From positions 34,138 through 98,137 of the forward strand of contig PIVT01000006.1 of NCBI GenBank assembly GCA_003353845.1: a DNA stretch of 64,000 bases, given 5' to 3'. A program made the position numbers and the translations under genes. Shown one piece after another: positions 53,029 to 61,619 of this stretch. Position 1 is the first letter of the stretch. Each line of letters opens with the position of its first letter. A model generated the notes under the pieces. That model was not told the DNA's origin. It did not search any database and was given only the letters and a program-made list of their open reading frames with translations. Source of the stretch: Pseudomonadota bacterium (GTDB taxonomy: Bacteria > Myxococcota_A > UBA9160 > JADFDR01).

Positions 53029-53038
53029 TCAGCCGTGT

Positions 53039-54559
53039 CTATTTCAACGCTTTCCAGGATTGCAGCATGTCGATGAGCAATCGCACGCCAACGCCCGTGG
53101 CTCCCAGGGCTTCAGTGGAATTGGGTTTCTGCGTGTCGGCCGTCCCCGCGATATCCAAGTGAGTCCAGGAGACGCCATGGGTGAACTCGGCCAGGAAAGC
53201 CGCCGCGGTGATGGTTCCTGCATCGCGACCGCCCGTATTTTTGATGTCGGCGACCTTGCTTTTGATCTGCGCCGTGTGCTCGGGGCGAAGTGGCAATTGC
53301 CACACCGGTTCGGCCACGTTTTCGCCGGCCGCCGAGATGCGCTTCATGAGTTCGTCATCAGAGCCAACCATGGCAGTGATGGTCTTGCCCAGGGCCACCA
53401 GACAGGCACCCGTGAGTGTGGCCAGGTCGATCATGGCTTCGGGCTTGAAGGTCTTCGCCGCGTGGGTGAGGGCGTCGGCCAATACGATGCGTCCTTCGGC
53501 ATCGGTGTTGAGTACTTCAATGGTCTTGCCGGACAAAGCCGTGATGACGTCGCCGGGCCGATAGGCCTTGGCATCGGGCAAGTTTTCGGCCGTGCTCACC
53601 AGACCCACCACGTGCACGGGCAGTTTGAGTAAGGCACAGGCGCGCAGGGTTCCCACGACGGTCGCCGCTCCTGACATATCGTGTTTCATGTGGTGCATGC
53701 CTGCGCCTGGTTTCAAGGAAATACCACCGGAGTCAAAGGTGATGCCCTTGCCCACGATGCAAACCGGATGGCTACGGGCTTTGGTGCCTTTGGGTTTGTG
53801 CTCAAGGATGACCAGGCGAGGGGGGTTGATGCTGCCTTGACCCACGGCCAGAATCCCGCCCATTTTCATTTGTGCCAGGGCTTTCTCATCGAAGATCTGA
53901 CAGCGCAATCCGACTTCTTTGGCCACCGCGCGTGCGCGCCGCGCCAACTCAGCAGGTGGCAAGGCGTTGCCCGGTTGGTTGGATAAATTGCGCGCGATGT
54001 TTTGTGAGCTGGCGATGGCCGAACCACGCTTGGCTCCGGCGCGGACTTGGGTCGCAGCGTCACCCGCTTCCAACAGCAAGGACATGGCTGTCAGTTCCGT
54101 GGTTTTTTTGGATGCTTTGGATCGGAATTCCTCAAAGCGGTAAGCGCCCAGCAGCGCGCCCTCGGCAGCGACTTGCGCGCGTTGGGATGCCGAAAATTTC
54201 TTGATGGATGGCAAGTAGAAGGCAAATTTTTTGCTGCTGACGCGCTGTGCCACCTTGGCGGCGCTTCCGGCCGCACGACGCAAGCTGTGCGGTTTGAAAC
54301 TATCGGCTTTGTTCATTCCGATGAGAACAATGCGCTTGGCGCCGATCTCGGCATTGGGGTACAGGGTGAGCGTTGCGCCGACTTTGGCCGAGAAGTCCCC
54401 TGTATCCATGGCCTTGGTCAATTGCTTGCCCAAGGTTCGATCCAGGGCCGCGACGGCTTTTGGCAGCTTTACTTGTTTGTCGCCAGAAGAAAAGACCGGG
54501 ATTGCGAGCAACTCGGTTTTTACCTCGGCCAGTGGGAGGGACTCAATACGAATTCTCAT
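53039..54559 (-). CDS. pepA: Leucyl aminopeptidase, M17 family
   Basis: 506 residues. Cytosolic di-metal aminopeptidase; removes N-terminal residues from peptides. The macro-like N-terminal domain (1-170) is followed by VGKGITFDSGGISLKPG, MKHDMSGAATVVGT, NTDAEGR with flanking LADALTHA, and MIDLATLTGA. All metal and catalytic positions (Lys, Asp, Glu, Arg) are visible. AAAGGAA precedes the ATG. Some members also act as DNA-binding regulators. It is divergent from tolQ. Confidence 0.96.
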   Translation of the reverse strand: MRIRIESLPLAEVKTELLAIPVFSSGDKQVKLPKAVAALDRTLGKQLTKAMDTGDFSAKVGATLTLYPNAEIGAKRIVLIGMNKADSFKPHSLRRAAGSAAKVAQRVSSKKFAFYLPSIKKFSASQRAQVAAEGALLGAYRFEEFRSKASKKTTELTAMSLLLEAGDAATQVRAGAKRGSAIASSQNIARNLSNQPGNALPPAELARRARAVAKEVGLRCQIFDEKALAQMKMGGILAVGQGSINPPRLVILEHKPKGTKARSHPVCIVGKGITFDSGGISLKPGAGMHHMKHDMSGAATVVGTLRACALLKLPVHVVGLVSTAENLPDAKAYRPGDVITALSGKTIEVLNTDAEGRIVLADALTHAAKTFKPEAMIDLATLTGACLVALGKTITAMVGSDDELMKRISAAGENVAEPVWQLPLRPEHTAQIKSKVADIKNTGGRDAGTITAAAFLAEFTHGVSWTHLDIAGTADTQKPNSTEALGATGVGVRLLIDMLQSWKALK

Positions 54560-54616
54560 GAAGTGGCTTCCTTTGCTGGACTCTGTGTCGGTCCAGTCCT
54601 TCTTTAGGTCAGTTGC

Positions 54617-54645
54617 TTGAAGTCACTCCAAGCGTTTCTTAGACT
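54617..54645 (+). promoter_or_regulatory. Sigma-70-like promoter candidate for the tol operon
   Basis: TTGAAG (54617-54622), a 17-bp spacer, then TAGACT (54640-54645), each with 4 of 6 consensus matches. Transcription would start near 54652, 28 nt before the tolQ ATG. Confidence 0.5.
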
Positions 54646-54679
54646 TTGGTCTTACCTGTAAAGTGAGAGGTCTCTGGGA

Positions 54680-55396
54680 ATGGTCCCCGTAAGTCTGAAT
54701 ACCGTCGATCTGATTCTACAAGCTAGTATCCTCGTCAAATTGGTTCTCGTCATTTTGATGTTTTTCTCAGTGGTATCTTGGGCGATCATCTATAAAAAAT
54801 ACAAAGAATTGCGACAAGCCGAGGGGGAGGACGAAGACTTCCTCGAAGTGTTCCACGAAGGCAGCTTTGCGGACGCACAAAATCTGGCGCGAGATTTAGC
54901 GGTGAGTCCGCTGGCCGGCATCTTCGTGGCGGTGGTGGAGGATGCGCATCGTCTGTCGCGGCAGACCCAGCGTTCAGGTCCGATTCGACTCAATCCGCAC
55001 CAGATCAAAATTCTGGTTCGCCACATCTCCTGGATTGTCGCCGATGAAAACCGGCGCGTTTCCTCGGGCTTGTCCTTCTTGGCCACCACGGGTAGCGCGG
55101 CACCTTTTATCGGTTTGTTCGGGACGGTGGTGGGCATTATCAATTCATTTCAGAGCATCGGCGCGGCGGGCTCCGCCAGCTTGGCGGTGGTGGCTCCTGG
55201 AATTGCCGAGGCCTTGATCGCCACGGCCGTGGGCTTGTTCGCCGCGATTCCTGCCACGGTGGCCTACAACTACTTTGTCGGAGAACTCCGTCACATCTTG
55301 GGCGATGTGGACCAATTCCGCGTCGAACTCGAAGAGGACATGATCGAACTCGTCAGTGGCGGCACGGCCCAAGACAACACAGAGCTGGGGGGCTGA
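54680..55396 (+). CDS. tolQ: TolQ/ExbB-type proton channel subunit
   Basis: 238 residues. An N-terminal membrane helix (ILVKLVLVILMFFSVVSWAIIY), a cytoplasmic loop, then two helices in the LATTGSAAPFIGLFGTVVGIINSF and APGIAEALIATAVGLFAAIPATVAYNYF motifs, which form the proton channel with TolR. Together with tolR and tolA it energises outer-membrane constriction. The adjacent tolA/tolB genes favour TolQ over ExbB. Confidence 0.94.
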   Translation: MVPVSLNTVDLILQASILVKLVLVILMFFSVVSWAIIYKKYKELRQAEGEDEDFLEVFHEGSFADAQNLARDLAVSPLAGIFVAVVEDAHRLSRQTQRSGPIRLNPHQIKILVRHISWIVADENRRVSSGLSFLATTGSAAPFIGLFGTVVGIINSFQSIGAAGSASLAVVAPGIAEALIATAVGLFAAIPATVAYNYFVGELRHILGDVDQFRVELEEDMIELVSGGTAQDNTELGG

Positions 55397-55810
55397 ATGG
55401 CGGGAGGATTACGAGGGCCCGAGAACAGTCCGCTCTCTGAAATCAACGTCACGCCTTTTGTCGACGTCGTACTGGTCTTGTTGATTATCTTCATGGTGAC
55501 GGCGCCCATGATGCAGCAAGGCATCGATGTCGATCTGCCCGAGACTGAAACCCTGGCGCTGCGCATGCCCGAGGAACCCCTCATTCTCACTGTCAAAAAG
55601 GACAACACCTATTATTTGGGTTCGACTGAGATCCCCTTGGGCGAATTGCAAGAGAAGTTGGTGCATATCTTTGATGGCCGTGGCAGCAAGGAACTGTTTT
55701 TGCGTGCCGATCAAGCGGCCTCCTACGGGGCTGTCGCAAAAGCCATGGCTGCGGCGCGCAAAGCGGGCGCGACACAGTTGGGCATGGTGACGGAGCCGGT
55801 GGGGAGATAA
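55397..55810 (+). CDS. tolR: TolR/ExbD-type energy-transducing protein
   Basis: 137 residues. SEINVTPFVDVVLVLLIIFMVTAPMM contains the single membrane helix and the conserved Asp that carries the proton. A small periplasmic domain follows (EEPLILTVKKDNTYYLGSTEIP, VFLRADQAASYGAVAKAM-like pattern). It starts directly at the tolQ stop and is followed 2 nt later by tolA. Confidence 0.94.
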   Translation: MAGGLRGPENSPLSEINVTPFVDVVLVLLIIFMVTAPMMQQGIDVDLPETETLALRMPEEPLILTVKKDNTYYLGSTEIPLGELQEKLVHIFDGRGSKELFLRADQAASYGAVAKAMAAARKAGATQLGMVTEPVGR

Positions 55811-55812
55811 TC

Positions 55813-56553
55813 GTGTCGACCCTGTCGAGCTTTCAACGCTCCCTGTTGTACTCCTTGGTGGGGCACCTGGTAGTGATCGCCGTTTTCTTCTTTTGGACTC
55901 CCAGCCGGCGATCCTCCAGCCTTCCGCCCGCTGCAATTTCAGTGAATCTCGTGGCCTCGGCCCCCAGTGTCGCCAAACCGAAACCCAAACCAGCACCCAA
56001 GCCCAAACCCAAGCCGGCACCCAAGCCCAAGCCCAAACCCGAGCCGACGCCCGTGGCCCCCACGGACACCGTGGTCTTGCCCAAGGACCCCAAGCCACCC
56101 AAGCCCAAGCCGAAACCGGATCCCGATGAACCACCGGTAGAGCAAGTGGAGTACGAAGACTTAATGGAGCAACTCCGGGCCGAGGGAGGGGAAGAGTTCC
56201 AGAATGAGCAACCGCCTGCCGAAGACATTGAAGCGCAAACTGCGACTCCGGGGGTTCCTGGAGGCAGCGGCCAGGTTTCTTTGGAAGAAGCGACATGGAA
56301 CCTGGCAGCCAGCCGACACATGCGTCGTATTTGGGTGGTCCCGCCAGATTTTCAAGCTTCCGACCTGCAGATTGATGTCGAGGTGCAGATTGATGCCGCA
56401 GGCAACATCGTGGGAAAAATTCGCGTTGTGCGTTCCTCGAGAAACCCCTATTACGATGACAGTGTCTTGCGGGCCATGCTGAAAGCCAGTCCCCTACCGC
56501 CGCCCCCGGGCGCAGGGGTGTATCAGTTCGAGTTCACGCCAAAGGAGTTTTAG
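55813..56553 (+). CDS. tolA: TolA/TonB-like protein with Lys-Pro repeat
   Basis: 246 residues, GTG start. One N-terminal membrane helix (LYSLVGHLVVIAVFFFW), then a Lys-Pro-rich spacer with KPKPAPKPKPKPAPKPKPKP (about 54-75), an acidic segment, and a C-terminal TonB-like domain (about 160-246: VQIDAAGNIVGKIRVVRSSRNPYYDDSVLRAMLKASPLPPP-type pattern). In position it is TolA, but the Pro-rich spacer resembles TonB. It bridges the inner membrane to the envelope. It overlaps tolB by 1 nt. Confidence 0.9.
   Translation: MSTLSSFQRSLLYSLVGHLVVIAVFFFWTPSRRSSSLPPAAISVNLVASAPSVAKPKPKPAPKPKPKPAPKPKPKPEPTPVAPTDTVVLPKDPKPPKPKPKPDPDEPPVEQVEYEDLMEQLRAEGGEEFQNEQPPAEDIEAQTATPGVPGGSGQVSLEEATWNLAASRHMRRIWVVPPDFQASDLQIDVEVQIDAAGNIVGKIRVVRSSRNPYYDDSVLRAMLKASPLPPPPGAGVYQFEFTPKEF
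55972..56048. repeat. Lys-Pro coding repeat in tolA
   Basis: Imperfect AAACCC/AAGCCC hexamer units repeated about ten times, encoding the rigid Lys-Pro spacer. Confidence 0.85.
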
Positions 56554-57902
56554 TGCATAAGGTTAATTTGATACTGGTCGCCGGACTGGGGATTTTCTTC
56601 TTCGCTGCCGCTCCTGCTCCGGTGCTGGCAGGGAGATCGGCACCTGTGAGAGTGCAGGGCTCCGAGGTCAGCGTGCTCAAGGTGGCCTTGCAGCGCTTTG
56701 CCGTTGACGGCGCCAGCTTGGACGAAACCACGTCGGCGTCTTTTCGCGCTGCGGTTGAATCGGCCTTGGAGTTTTCCAGCTTGTTCAAGAGCCTTGATCC
56801 CAAGGGCTTCTTGGGCTCTGTCGCGACGAAGTCTCTTACAGGCCGCCGCGGTCTGCGCTGTGCGGATTGGAGCGCCGTGGGTGCAGATCTGTTTGTCGAG
56901 GGCGTGCTGAGCGAAGAGTCTCAACGCCTGGTTGTCGAGCTGCAAGTGTGGGATGTGGCCCAATGCAAAAAGCTTGCTAGTGGTGGCAAGCGTTACAAAG
57001 CGGGGCGCATGGAGGCGGACTTGATTGCGCGCCACTTCGTTGACGATTTGATCGAGGAGCTGACGGGGCGGCGCGGCGTGTCCAATACCGATATTACCTT
57101 TATTTCGGATCGCAACGGAAATCGCGAAGTCTTTGTCATGAAGGCGGACGGCAGCGGACTGCGTCAGGGAACGCGAAATGGTTCCGTCAATGCCTTGCCC
57201 GCCTGGTCTCCCGATGGGCAGACGATTTATTACTCCTCGTACCGAACCCAGCGCCGCCCGGCCTTGTTCATGCTGAAACAGGGTCGAAAAGTATCGGGCC
57301 GGGTAGGGGGTGACCTGGATGTGACGGACAAGGTGTATCGCGGTGTTCCGGATCCCACCGGGAGGAAGCTGGCTTTGGTCATGCCCGATGAGAAATCGCA
57401 GATGGGCATTTATGTCAGCGATGGCAGGGGGCGCGGGATCAAGCGCTTGACCGGATCTCGCGGGAATAGCTTGTCGCCTTCCTGGTCGCCCGATGGCGAG
57501 CAGATCGTCTTTGTTTCGGACCGTACCGGGTCGCCGCAGCTGTACATCATGGACGCCGACGGGTCGAATACTCGGCGCCTTACCTTCACGGGTGGTTATA
57601 ATTCCGCACCGGATTGGTCGCCCGACGGACGTTGGATCGTGTACGAGTTGCGGGTCGAGGGGCAGTTTGACATTTGGCTTACAGATCCAGCGGGGAAGGT
57701 GAATGTGCCGCTAATTACACATCGTCGAAGTGATGAGGCGCCGTCTTGGTCCCCCGATAGCCGCAAGATCGCTTTTAGTTCCAATCGGCGAGGGCAGATG
57801 GACGTTTATCTGGTGGATTTGAATGGAGAGAACCTGCGCCGAATTACGCAGAGCGACGGCGAAAGCATCTCGCCCTCCTGGGGGCCGTACAAAGTCCGTT
57901 GA
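56553..57902 (+). CDS. tolB: Tol-Pal system beta-propeller protein
   Basis: 449 residues. Signal peptide (LGIFFFAAAPAPVLA), an N-terminal alpha/beta domain, then a six-bladed propeller whose blades repeat the PAWSPDGQ, PSWSPDGEQIVFVSDR, PDWSPDGRW and PSWSPDSRKIAFSS pattern. It acts in the periplasm between TolA and Pal. GTG start overlapping tolA (TAGTG), AAAGGAG upstream. pal, which normally follows, is absent here. Confidence 0.96.
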   Translation: MHKVNLILVAGLGIFFFAAAPAPVLAGRSAPVRVQGSEVSVLKVALQRFAVDGASLDETTSASFRAAVESALEFSSLFKSLDPKGFLGSVATKSLTGRRGLRCADWSAVGADLFVEGVLSEESQRLVVELQVWDVAQCKKLASGGKRYKAGRMEADLIARHFVDDLIEELTGRRGVSNTDITFISDRNGNREVFVMKADGSGLRQGTRNGSVNALPAWSPDGQTIYYSSYRTQRRPALFMLKQGRKVSGRVGGDLDVTDKVYRGVPDPTGRKLALVMPDEKSQMGIYVSDGRGRGIKRLTGSRGNSLSPSWSPDGEQIVFVSDRTGSPQLYIMDADGSNTRRLTFTGGYNSAPDWSPDGRWIVYELRVEGQFDIWLTDPAGKVNVPLITHRRSDEAPSWSPDSRKIAFSSNRRGQMDVYLVDLNGENLRRITQSDGESISPSWGPYKVR

Positions 57903-58001
57903 ACAAGTTCCGCTGGCACGGGATTGGCACGGGATTGAGAGAAGAGGCACTGAAATGAAAAGGTCTGCAAGGACCGGGAATGGCAAGGATGGGAGAATAG
58001 G

Positions 58002-58811
58002 ATGATAAGGAAGTCACTGGCCTTCGCCTTCAGCAGGGGCGACTGCTGCCGCAGGTTGACGCTGTACGCGTTGCTTTTCTCGCTTACGGGCTGTGTCACC
58101 ATGGCCGATTATCGGAAGCTAGAAGGGGAAGTTTGGGCGCTAGAGAAGCAGGTGAATAGCGGCGGGGGTGTCTCGGAGGGCTCATCGGGCTTGGCCCTGG
58201 CTGAATTGACCATGCAGGTCGAAGAAATGAGTGGCGAACTGGCTGTCTTGCAAGGCCGCTTGGAAGTGGCTGAGCGTCGCGTCGAGGAAGCCCTGGCTGA
58301 GGCGGAGTCCGCTCGAAGAGTGAATTTAGGGGCGGGTGAGGCCCCGAAACCGACCCCAACCACCCCCCAAGGTGATGCGGGCGCTTCCGTCACGCCGCCC
58401 GAAGATTCGTCTTCTGTCGAGATTACGGCAGAGGTGCAGAGCTATCGCCAAGCTTATGCGGCATGGAGTGAAGGAGATGCGCAACTCTGCATTGACCGAT
58501 TTAGAGAGTTTCTGCAGAATCACCCGTCCTCCACGTATGCCGATGACGCCACGTATTGGATTGCGGACTGTTATTTCAAACAAGGGGACTATAAGAGTTC
58601 GGTCCTTCGCTTTGATGATGTGGTCAGGAGGAACCCGGACGGCAAGAAGGCAGCAGATGCTTTGTTTCGACAAGGGGAGGCGCTGTTGAGAATGGGGCCG
58701 AGTTACACGGCGGCAGCGAGTAAGGCCTTTGAGCGGGTGCTCACGGAGTATCCCAATTCAACCCGGACCGACGATGCCAAGAAACAACTGGAGTTGTTGG
58801 CGGCGCAGTAA
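58002..58811 (+). CDS. cpoB: Cell-division coordinator CpoB/YbgF-like protein, lipoprotein form
   Basis: 269 residues. The signal ends SLTGC (Cys31), so it is predicted to be lipidated, unlike E. coli CpoB. A trimerising coiled coil spans about 38-105 (YRKLEGEVWALEKQV, EEALAEAESARR). After a Pro/Thr linker, three TPR units follow (about 145-265: YRQAYAAWSEGDAQLCIDRFREFLQNHPSSTYADDATYWIADCYF-type). It links Tol action with septal peptidoglycan synthesis. It is 99 nt after tolB. Confidence 0.9.
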   Translation: MIRKSLAFAFSRGDCCRRLTLYALLFSLTGCVTMADYRKLEGEVWALEKQVNSGGGVSEGSSGLALAELTMQVEEMSGELAVLQGRLEVAERRVEEALAEAESARRVNLGAGEAPKPTPTTPQGDAGASVTPPEDSSSVEITAEVQSYRQAYAAWSEGDAQLCIDRFREFLQNHPSSTYADDATYWIADCYFKQGDYKSSVLRFDDVVRRNPDGKKAADALFRQGEALLRMGPSYTAAASKAFERVLTEYPNSTRTDDAKKQLELLAAQ

Positions 58812-58873
58812 AAGTATTAAAAGTTTTGGGCGGTTTTAATAGGCGCATTTTTAAGAAGGGCGAGGTAGATCAG

Positions 58874-59236
58874 TTGAGAAAGCGAGATCAAGAAAAGTTT
58901 AAGAAGATCCTTGAAGAGCAGCGCGACCAGTTGCTGGGCAACGTCGAGAAAGCGCTCAGCGGAGATGTTCATCTGGATCCAGATGATTTCCCCGATGAGG
59001 TCGACGCCGCTTCAGCCGAAGTGGGTTTGGCCTTCATCGGTCGCTTGCGAGAACGTGAGCGCGGGCTTCTGAACAAGATCACCAAGGCCTTGGACAAATT
59101 AGGCGAAGGTATCTACGGCGAATGCGAGACTTGTGGCGAGCCGATCAGCATCAAGCGCCTCGAGGCTCGTCCCGTGGCTCAGCTCTGCATTGATTGCAAG
59201 GGCGAGCAAGAGCGCATGGAGCGTCAGAACCGGTAG
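58874..59236 (+). CDS. dksA: DksA/TraR-family zinc-finger transcription factor
   Basis: 120 residues from TTG 58874 with GAGG upstream; the frame extends to 58826 but that start lacks a site, and RKRDQEKFKKILEEQRDQLL is the typical family N-terminus. A coiled-coil tip precedes a C4 zinc finger, CETCGEPISIKRLEARP then CIDC. It binds the RNA polymerase secondary channel and works with ppGpp. Family relatives are called DksA or TraR; the length suits DksA. Confidence 0.9.
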   Translation: MRKRDQEKFKKILEEQRDQLLGNVEKALSGDVHLDPDDFPDEVDAASAEVGLAFIGRLRERERGLLNKITKALDKLGEGIYGECETCGEPISIKRLEARPVAQLCIDCKGEQERMERQNR

Positions 59237-59259
59237 GCGTTACACCTTCGAGGGGCCCG

Positions 59260-60303
59260 GTGTCGATTTTCCCGCAACTCATCCTCGGGATCGAAAGCTC
59301 TTGCGACGAGATGGCTGCGGCCGTCTTGCGCGGTGAGAGCGAGATCCTCGCCAACGTGATTCACGAACAAGCGGATGTGCACCAACCCTACGGCGGAGTG
59401 GTTCCCGAACTGGCGTCGCGCGACCACGTGCGCGCCGTGTCCCAGGTAACCCAACGCGCCTTGCTGGAAGCCGGTGTCGGCCTCGATGAAATTGAGGGCG
59501 TGGCCGTGACAGCCGGTCCGGGCTTGGTGGGCTCCTTATTGGTGGGGCTCAATTTTGGCAAGGCCTTGGCTTACCGTGCTGGCATTCCCTTTGTAGGCGT
59601 ACATCACCTCGCCGGGCACATCGCATCGGCCAGCTTGGGGGAGGGGACTCCGTCGCCGCCTTACATCGGATTGGTGGTGTCGGGTGGGCACACCGCCTTG
59701 TACCGCTTTGATTCCAATGGAAGCATTGAACTCCTGGGGCAAACCCGCGACGACGCCGTGGGGGAAGCCTTCGACAAAGTGGCCAACCTGCTGGGGTTGC
59801 CCTTTCCCGGTGGTCCTTCCCTTGCCAAGGCGGCGGAGTCGGGTCGAGCGGATGCGGTTTCTTTTCCCAGGCCCATGCTCAAACGTCCGGGGTTGGACTT
59901 CTCTTACAGCGGGCTCAAGACGGCCGTGGCCATTGAGGTGGAGGGGAGGGGAGCACTGAGTGCCACTGAGGTGGCCGATATCGCCGCCTCCTTTGAGATG
60001 GCAGCGGTGGAATCCCTGATCGTGAAAAGTTGTCGAGCCTTGCAGGAACAGGGCTTGGATCAACTGGTGGTGGTGGGTGGCGTTTCAGCCAACGCCTGCC
60101 TGCGCCGGGAGATGGCTCGGGTGGCCCGGGAAAAGGGATTCCACGCAGTCTTTCCGCCCCTCTCGCTGAGTACGGACAATGCCGTCATGATCGCCGCTGC
60201 CGGCGGGCGTCTCTTGCGCGAGGGCAAGCAGTCAGAGTGGAACCTCAATGCCTTTTCGCGCGTGCCCTTGCAGCGGATCATGGAGCCGACAGACAGGGCC
60301 TAG
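59260..60303 (+). CDS. tsaD: tRNA threonylcarbamoyladenosine transferase subunit
   Basis: 347 residues from GTG 59260 (GAGGGG about 6 nt upstream); longer frames would overlap dksA. Makes t6A37 in ANN-decoding tRNAs with TsaB and TsaE. ILGIESSCDEMAAAVL opens the ASKHA fold. Metal-binding His are in HHLAGHIASA. LVVSGGHTALYR, GEAFDKVANLLGLPFPGGP and LVVVGGVSANACLR follow. It matches the normal family length. Confidence 0.96.
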   Translation: MSIFPQLILGIESSCDEMAAAVLRGESEILANVIHEQADVHQPYGGVVPELASRDHVRAVSQVTQRALLEAGVGLDEIEGVAVTAGPGLVGSLLVGLNFGKALAYRAGIPFVGVHHLAGHIASASLGEGTPSPPYIGLVVSGGHTALYRFDSNGSIELLGQTRDDAVGEAFDKVANLLGLPFPGGPSLAKAAESGRADAVSFPRPMLKRPGLDFSYSGLKTAVAIEVEGRGALSATEVADIAASFEMAAVESLIVKSCRALQEQGLDQLVVVGGVSANACLRREMARVAREKGFHAVFPPLSLSTDNAVMIAAAGGRLLREGKQSEWNLNAFSRVPLQRIMEPTDRA

Positions 60304-60343
60304 GGACGGCAGTAAAAGCTGAAGTAAAAGCTGAGGGTTCATA

Positions 60344-61228
60344 TTGAGCATATCGAAAATAAAGAGCTTTTTAGGTAGTCACTCTCTGAGTCCATCTCGG
60401 GATCTGGGACAGAACTTTCTGGTGGACGAGGATGAAGCGGCCAGCTTGGTTCGCTGGGCGGGAGTGGGTCCCCAGGATGCGGTGATTGAGATCGGAACGG
60501 GTCTGGGAATTTTGACCCACGCCTTGGCCCGGGTCGCGCGTCGTGTGATCAGCGTCGAAATCGATTCGGGTTTGGTGCGCGCCCACCAGGCGGCGGAGTC
60601 CTTTGCTGAGTTTGGCGCCAAGGTGCACGTGGTCCATGCCGACGCGCGTGAGTTCGATTTTCTCCAAGCCGTGGCAGAATTGGGCTCCCCCGTGAAAGTG
60701 GTGGCCAACCTGCCGTACTCCGTTTCCACGCCCTTGTTGCGCCAGCTCTTGGACGCGCGCCACGCCTTGGTCGATTGGTCGGTGATGTTGCAGCGCGAGT
60801 TGGCCGATCGGCTCTTGGCGCAACCCAGCACGCGCGATTACGGCTCACTGACGGTCTTGCACCATTTATTGGTGGAGGTCGATCACGGTCGAGATCTGGA
60901 TGAGAATTGCTTTTATCCCGCGCCCAAGGTGGTCTCGAGCTTTATTCGCATTCGTCCCTTGGAGCAGCCGCTCTTGGACGATGGGTCGGTGCTCTGGGTC
61001 GAGCGCGTGTTGCGCGCGGCCTTTGGGAAGCGGCGCAAGACCTTGTCCAATTCCCTGCGCGCCTTCGTCGGGGAAAACGGCGGTGACTCGGCATTGGTAG
61101 TGGAGATCTTGGAGGGCTTGGGCTTGGATTCACGCGTTCGTGCAGAAGCGCTCACGCCAACTCAGCTCTTGGCCATTGCTCGGGTGATGGGAGAACGCCT
61201 GTCGGCTGCCCAAGAGAAAAAGGGCTAA
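60344..61228 (+). CDS. rsmA: 16S rRNA dimethyladenosine transferase
   Basis: 294 residues, TTG start. Dimethylates A1518 and A1519 of 16S rRNA late in 30S assembly. DLGQNFLVDEDEA is the family N-terminus; IEIGTGLGILTHAL is the SAM loop; VVANLPYSVSTPLL is the catalytic NLPY motif; YPAPKVVSSFIRI is the C-terminal signature. It lies 40 nt after tsaD on the same strand. Confidence 0.96.
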   Translation: MSISKIKSFLGSHSLSPSRDLGQNFLVDEDEAASLVRWAGVGPQDAVIEIGTGLGILTHALARVARRVISVEIDSGLVRAHQAAESFAEFGAKVHVVHADAREFDFLQAVAELGSPVKVVANLPYSVSTPLLRQLLDARHALVDWSVMLQRELADRLLAQPSTRDYGSLTVLHHLLVEVDHGRDLDENCFYPAPKVVSSFIRIRPLEQPLLDDGSVLWVERVLRAAFGKRRKTLSNSLRAFVGENGGDSALVVEILEGLGLDSRVRAEALTPTQLLAIARVMGERLSAAQEKKG

Positions 61229-61345
61229 AAAGCGCCCCCGCGACATCTGCACACCCCATGGAAGAAACGATTTAAAATTAGCTACATAGCGCTGCATTCG
61301 CCGCTGATTAGTAGGGTGACGCCAAAATGCGTAGCTCGGGCGCGC

Positions 61346-61373
61346 TTGACGTTGCTCTGTAGCGGCCTACATT
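61346..61373 (+). promoter_or_regulatory. Sigma-70-like promoter candidate for panBCD
   Basis: TTGACG (61346-61351), a 16-bp spacer, then TACATT (61368-61373): 5 of 6 and 4 of 6 consensus matches. Transcription from about 61380 would give a leader of about 240 nt before panB. Confidence 0.6.
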
Positions 61374-61488
61374 TTCGTACAGCTGAAGGGCAACGTATGG
61401 TGCGTGCTCTATTGGCGAGAAGACCCCGGGCTCGGACGGCCCAAAAACTGAATATTTCGCCGCAAGGCCCAGTGTTTACGCCCGGATC

Positions 61489-61529
61489 AATTGACCGGGA
61501 CGGGGGCTCCGTAGGTGGATCGGTCAATT
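61489..61529 (+). ncRNA. Nested hairpin in the panB leader, candidate aptamer or Pan-motif stem
   Basis: AATTGACCG (61489-61497) pairs with CGGTCAATT (61521-61529), 9 perfect bp. Inside it, ACGG and CCGT form a small apical stem with a GGGCT loop, leaving an asymmetric internal loop (AGGTGGAT). A conserved RNA element upstream of panB (the Pan motif) has been described in Deltaproteobacteria, Chloroflexota and Firmicutes as an interrupted stem; membership of this hairpin is inference. Confidence 0.5.
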
Positions 61530-61540
61530 TAGATTCATCG

Positions 61541-61615
61541 CGCCCCGCTGGACCTCCAGCATGGTGCGATTTTTTGTTTTTGGACAGACGAACCGCAAAG
61601 GGGTTCGGAGGTCCA
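61541..61615 (+). promoter_or_regulatory. Expression platform candidate: terminator-like hairpin plus anti-Shine-Dalgarno
   Basis: GCTGG-ACCT-CCAGC (61547-61560) with outer CGC/GCG pairs is followed by ATTTTTTG and more T, like an intrinsic terminator. The segment TGGACCTCC (61549-61557) within it is perfectly complementary, over 9 nt, to GGAGGTCCA (61607-61615), which contains the panB ribosome-binding site. The two pairings exclude each other. Confidence 0.6.
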
Positions 61616-61619
61616 AATC

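Larger units (their letters stand above)
61229..61619. other. 391-bp intergenic region and panB leader
   Basis: No convincing gene. It contains a promoter (61346-61373), an inverted repeat at 61489-61529, a terminator-like hairpin (61541-61581) and the panB ribosome-binding site with its upstream complement. See the individual entries and the main finding. Confidence 0.8.

Noticed and set aside
58826..58873. Longer start for the DksA/TraR protein
   Set aside because: No ribosome-binding site; the added residues are outside the family pattern.
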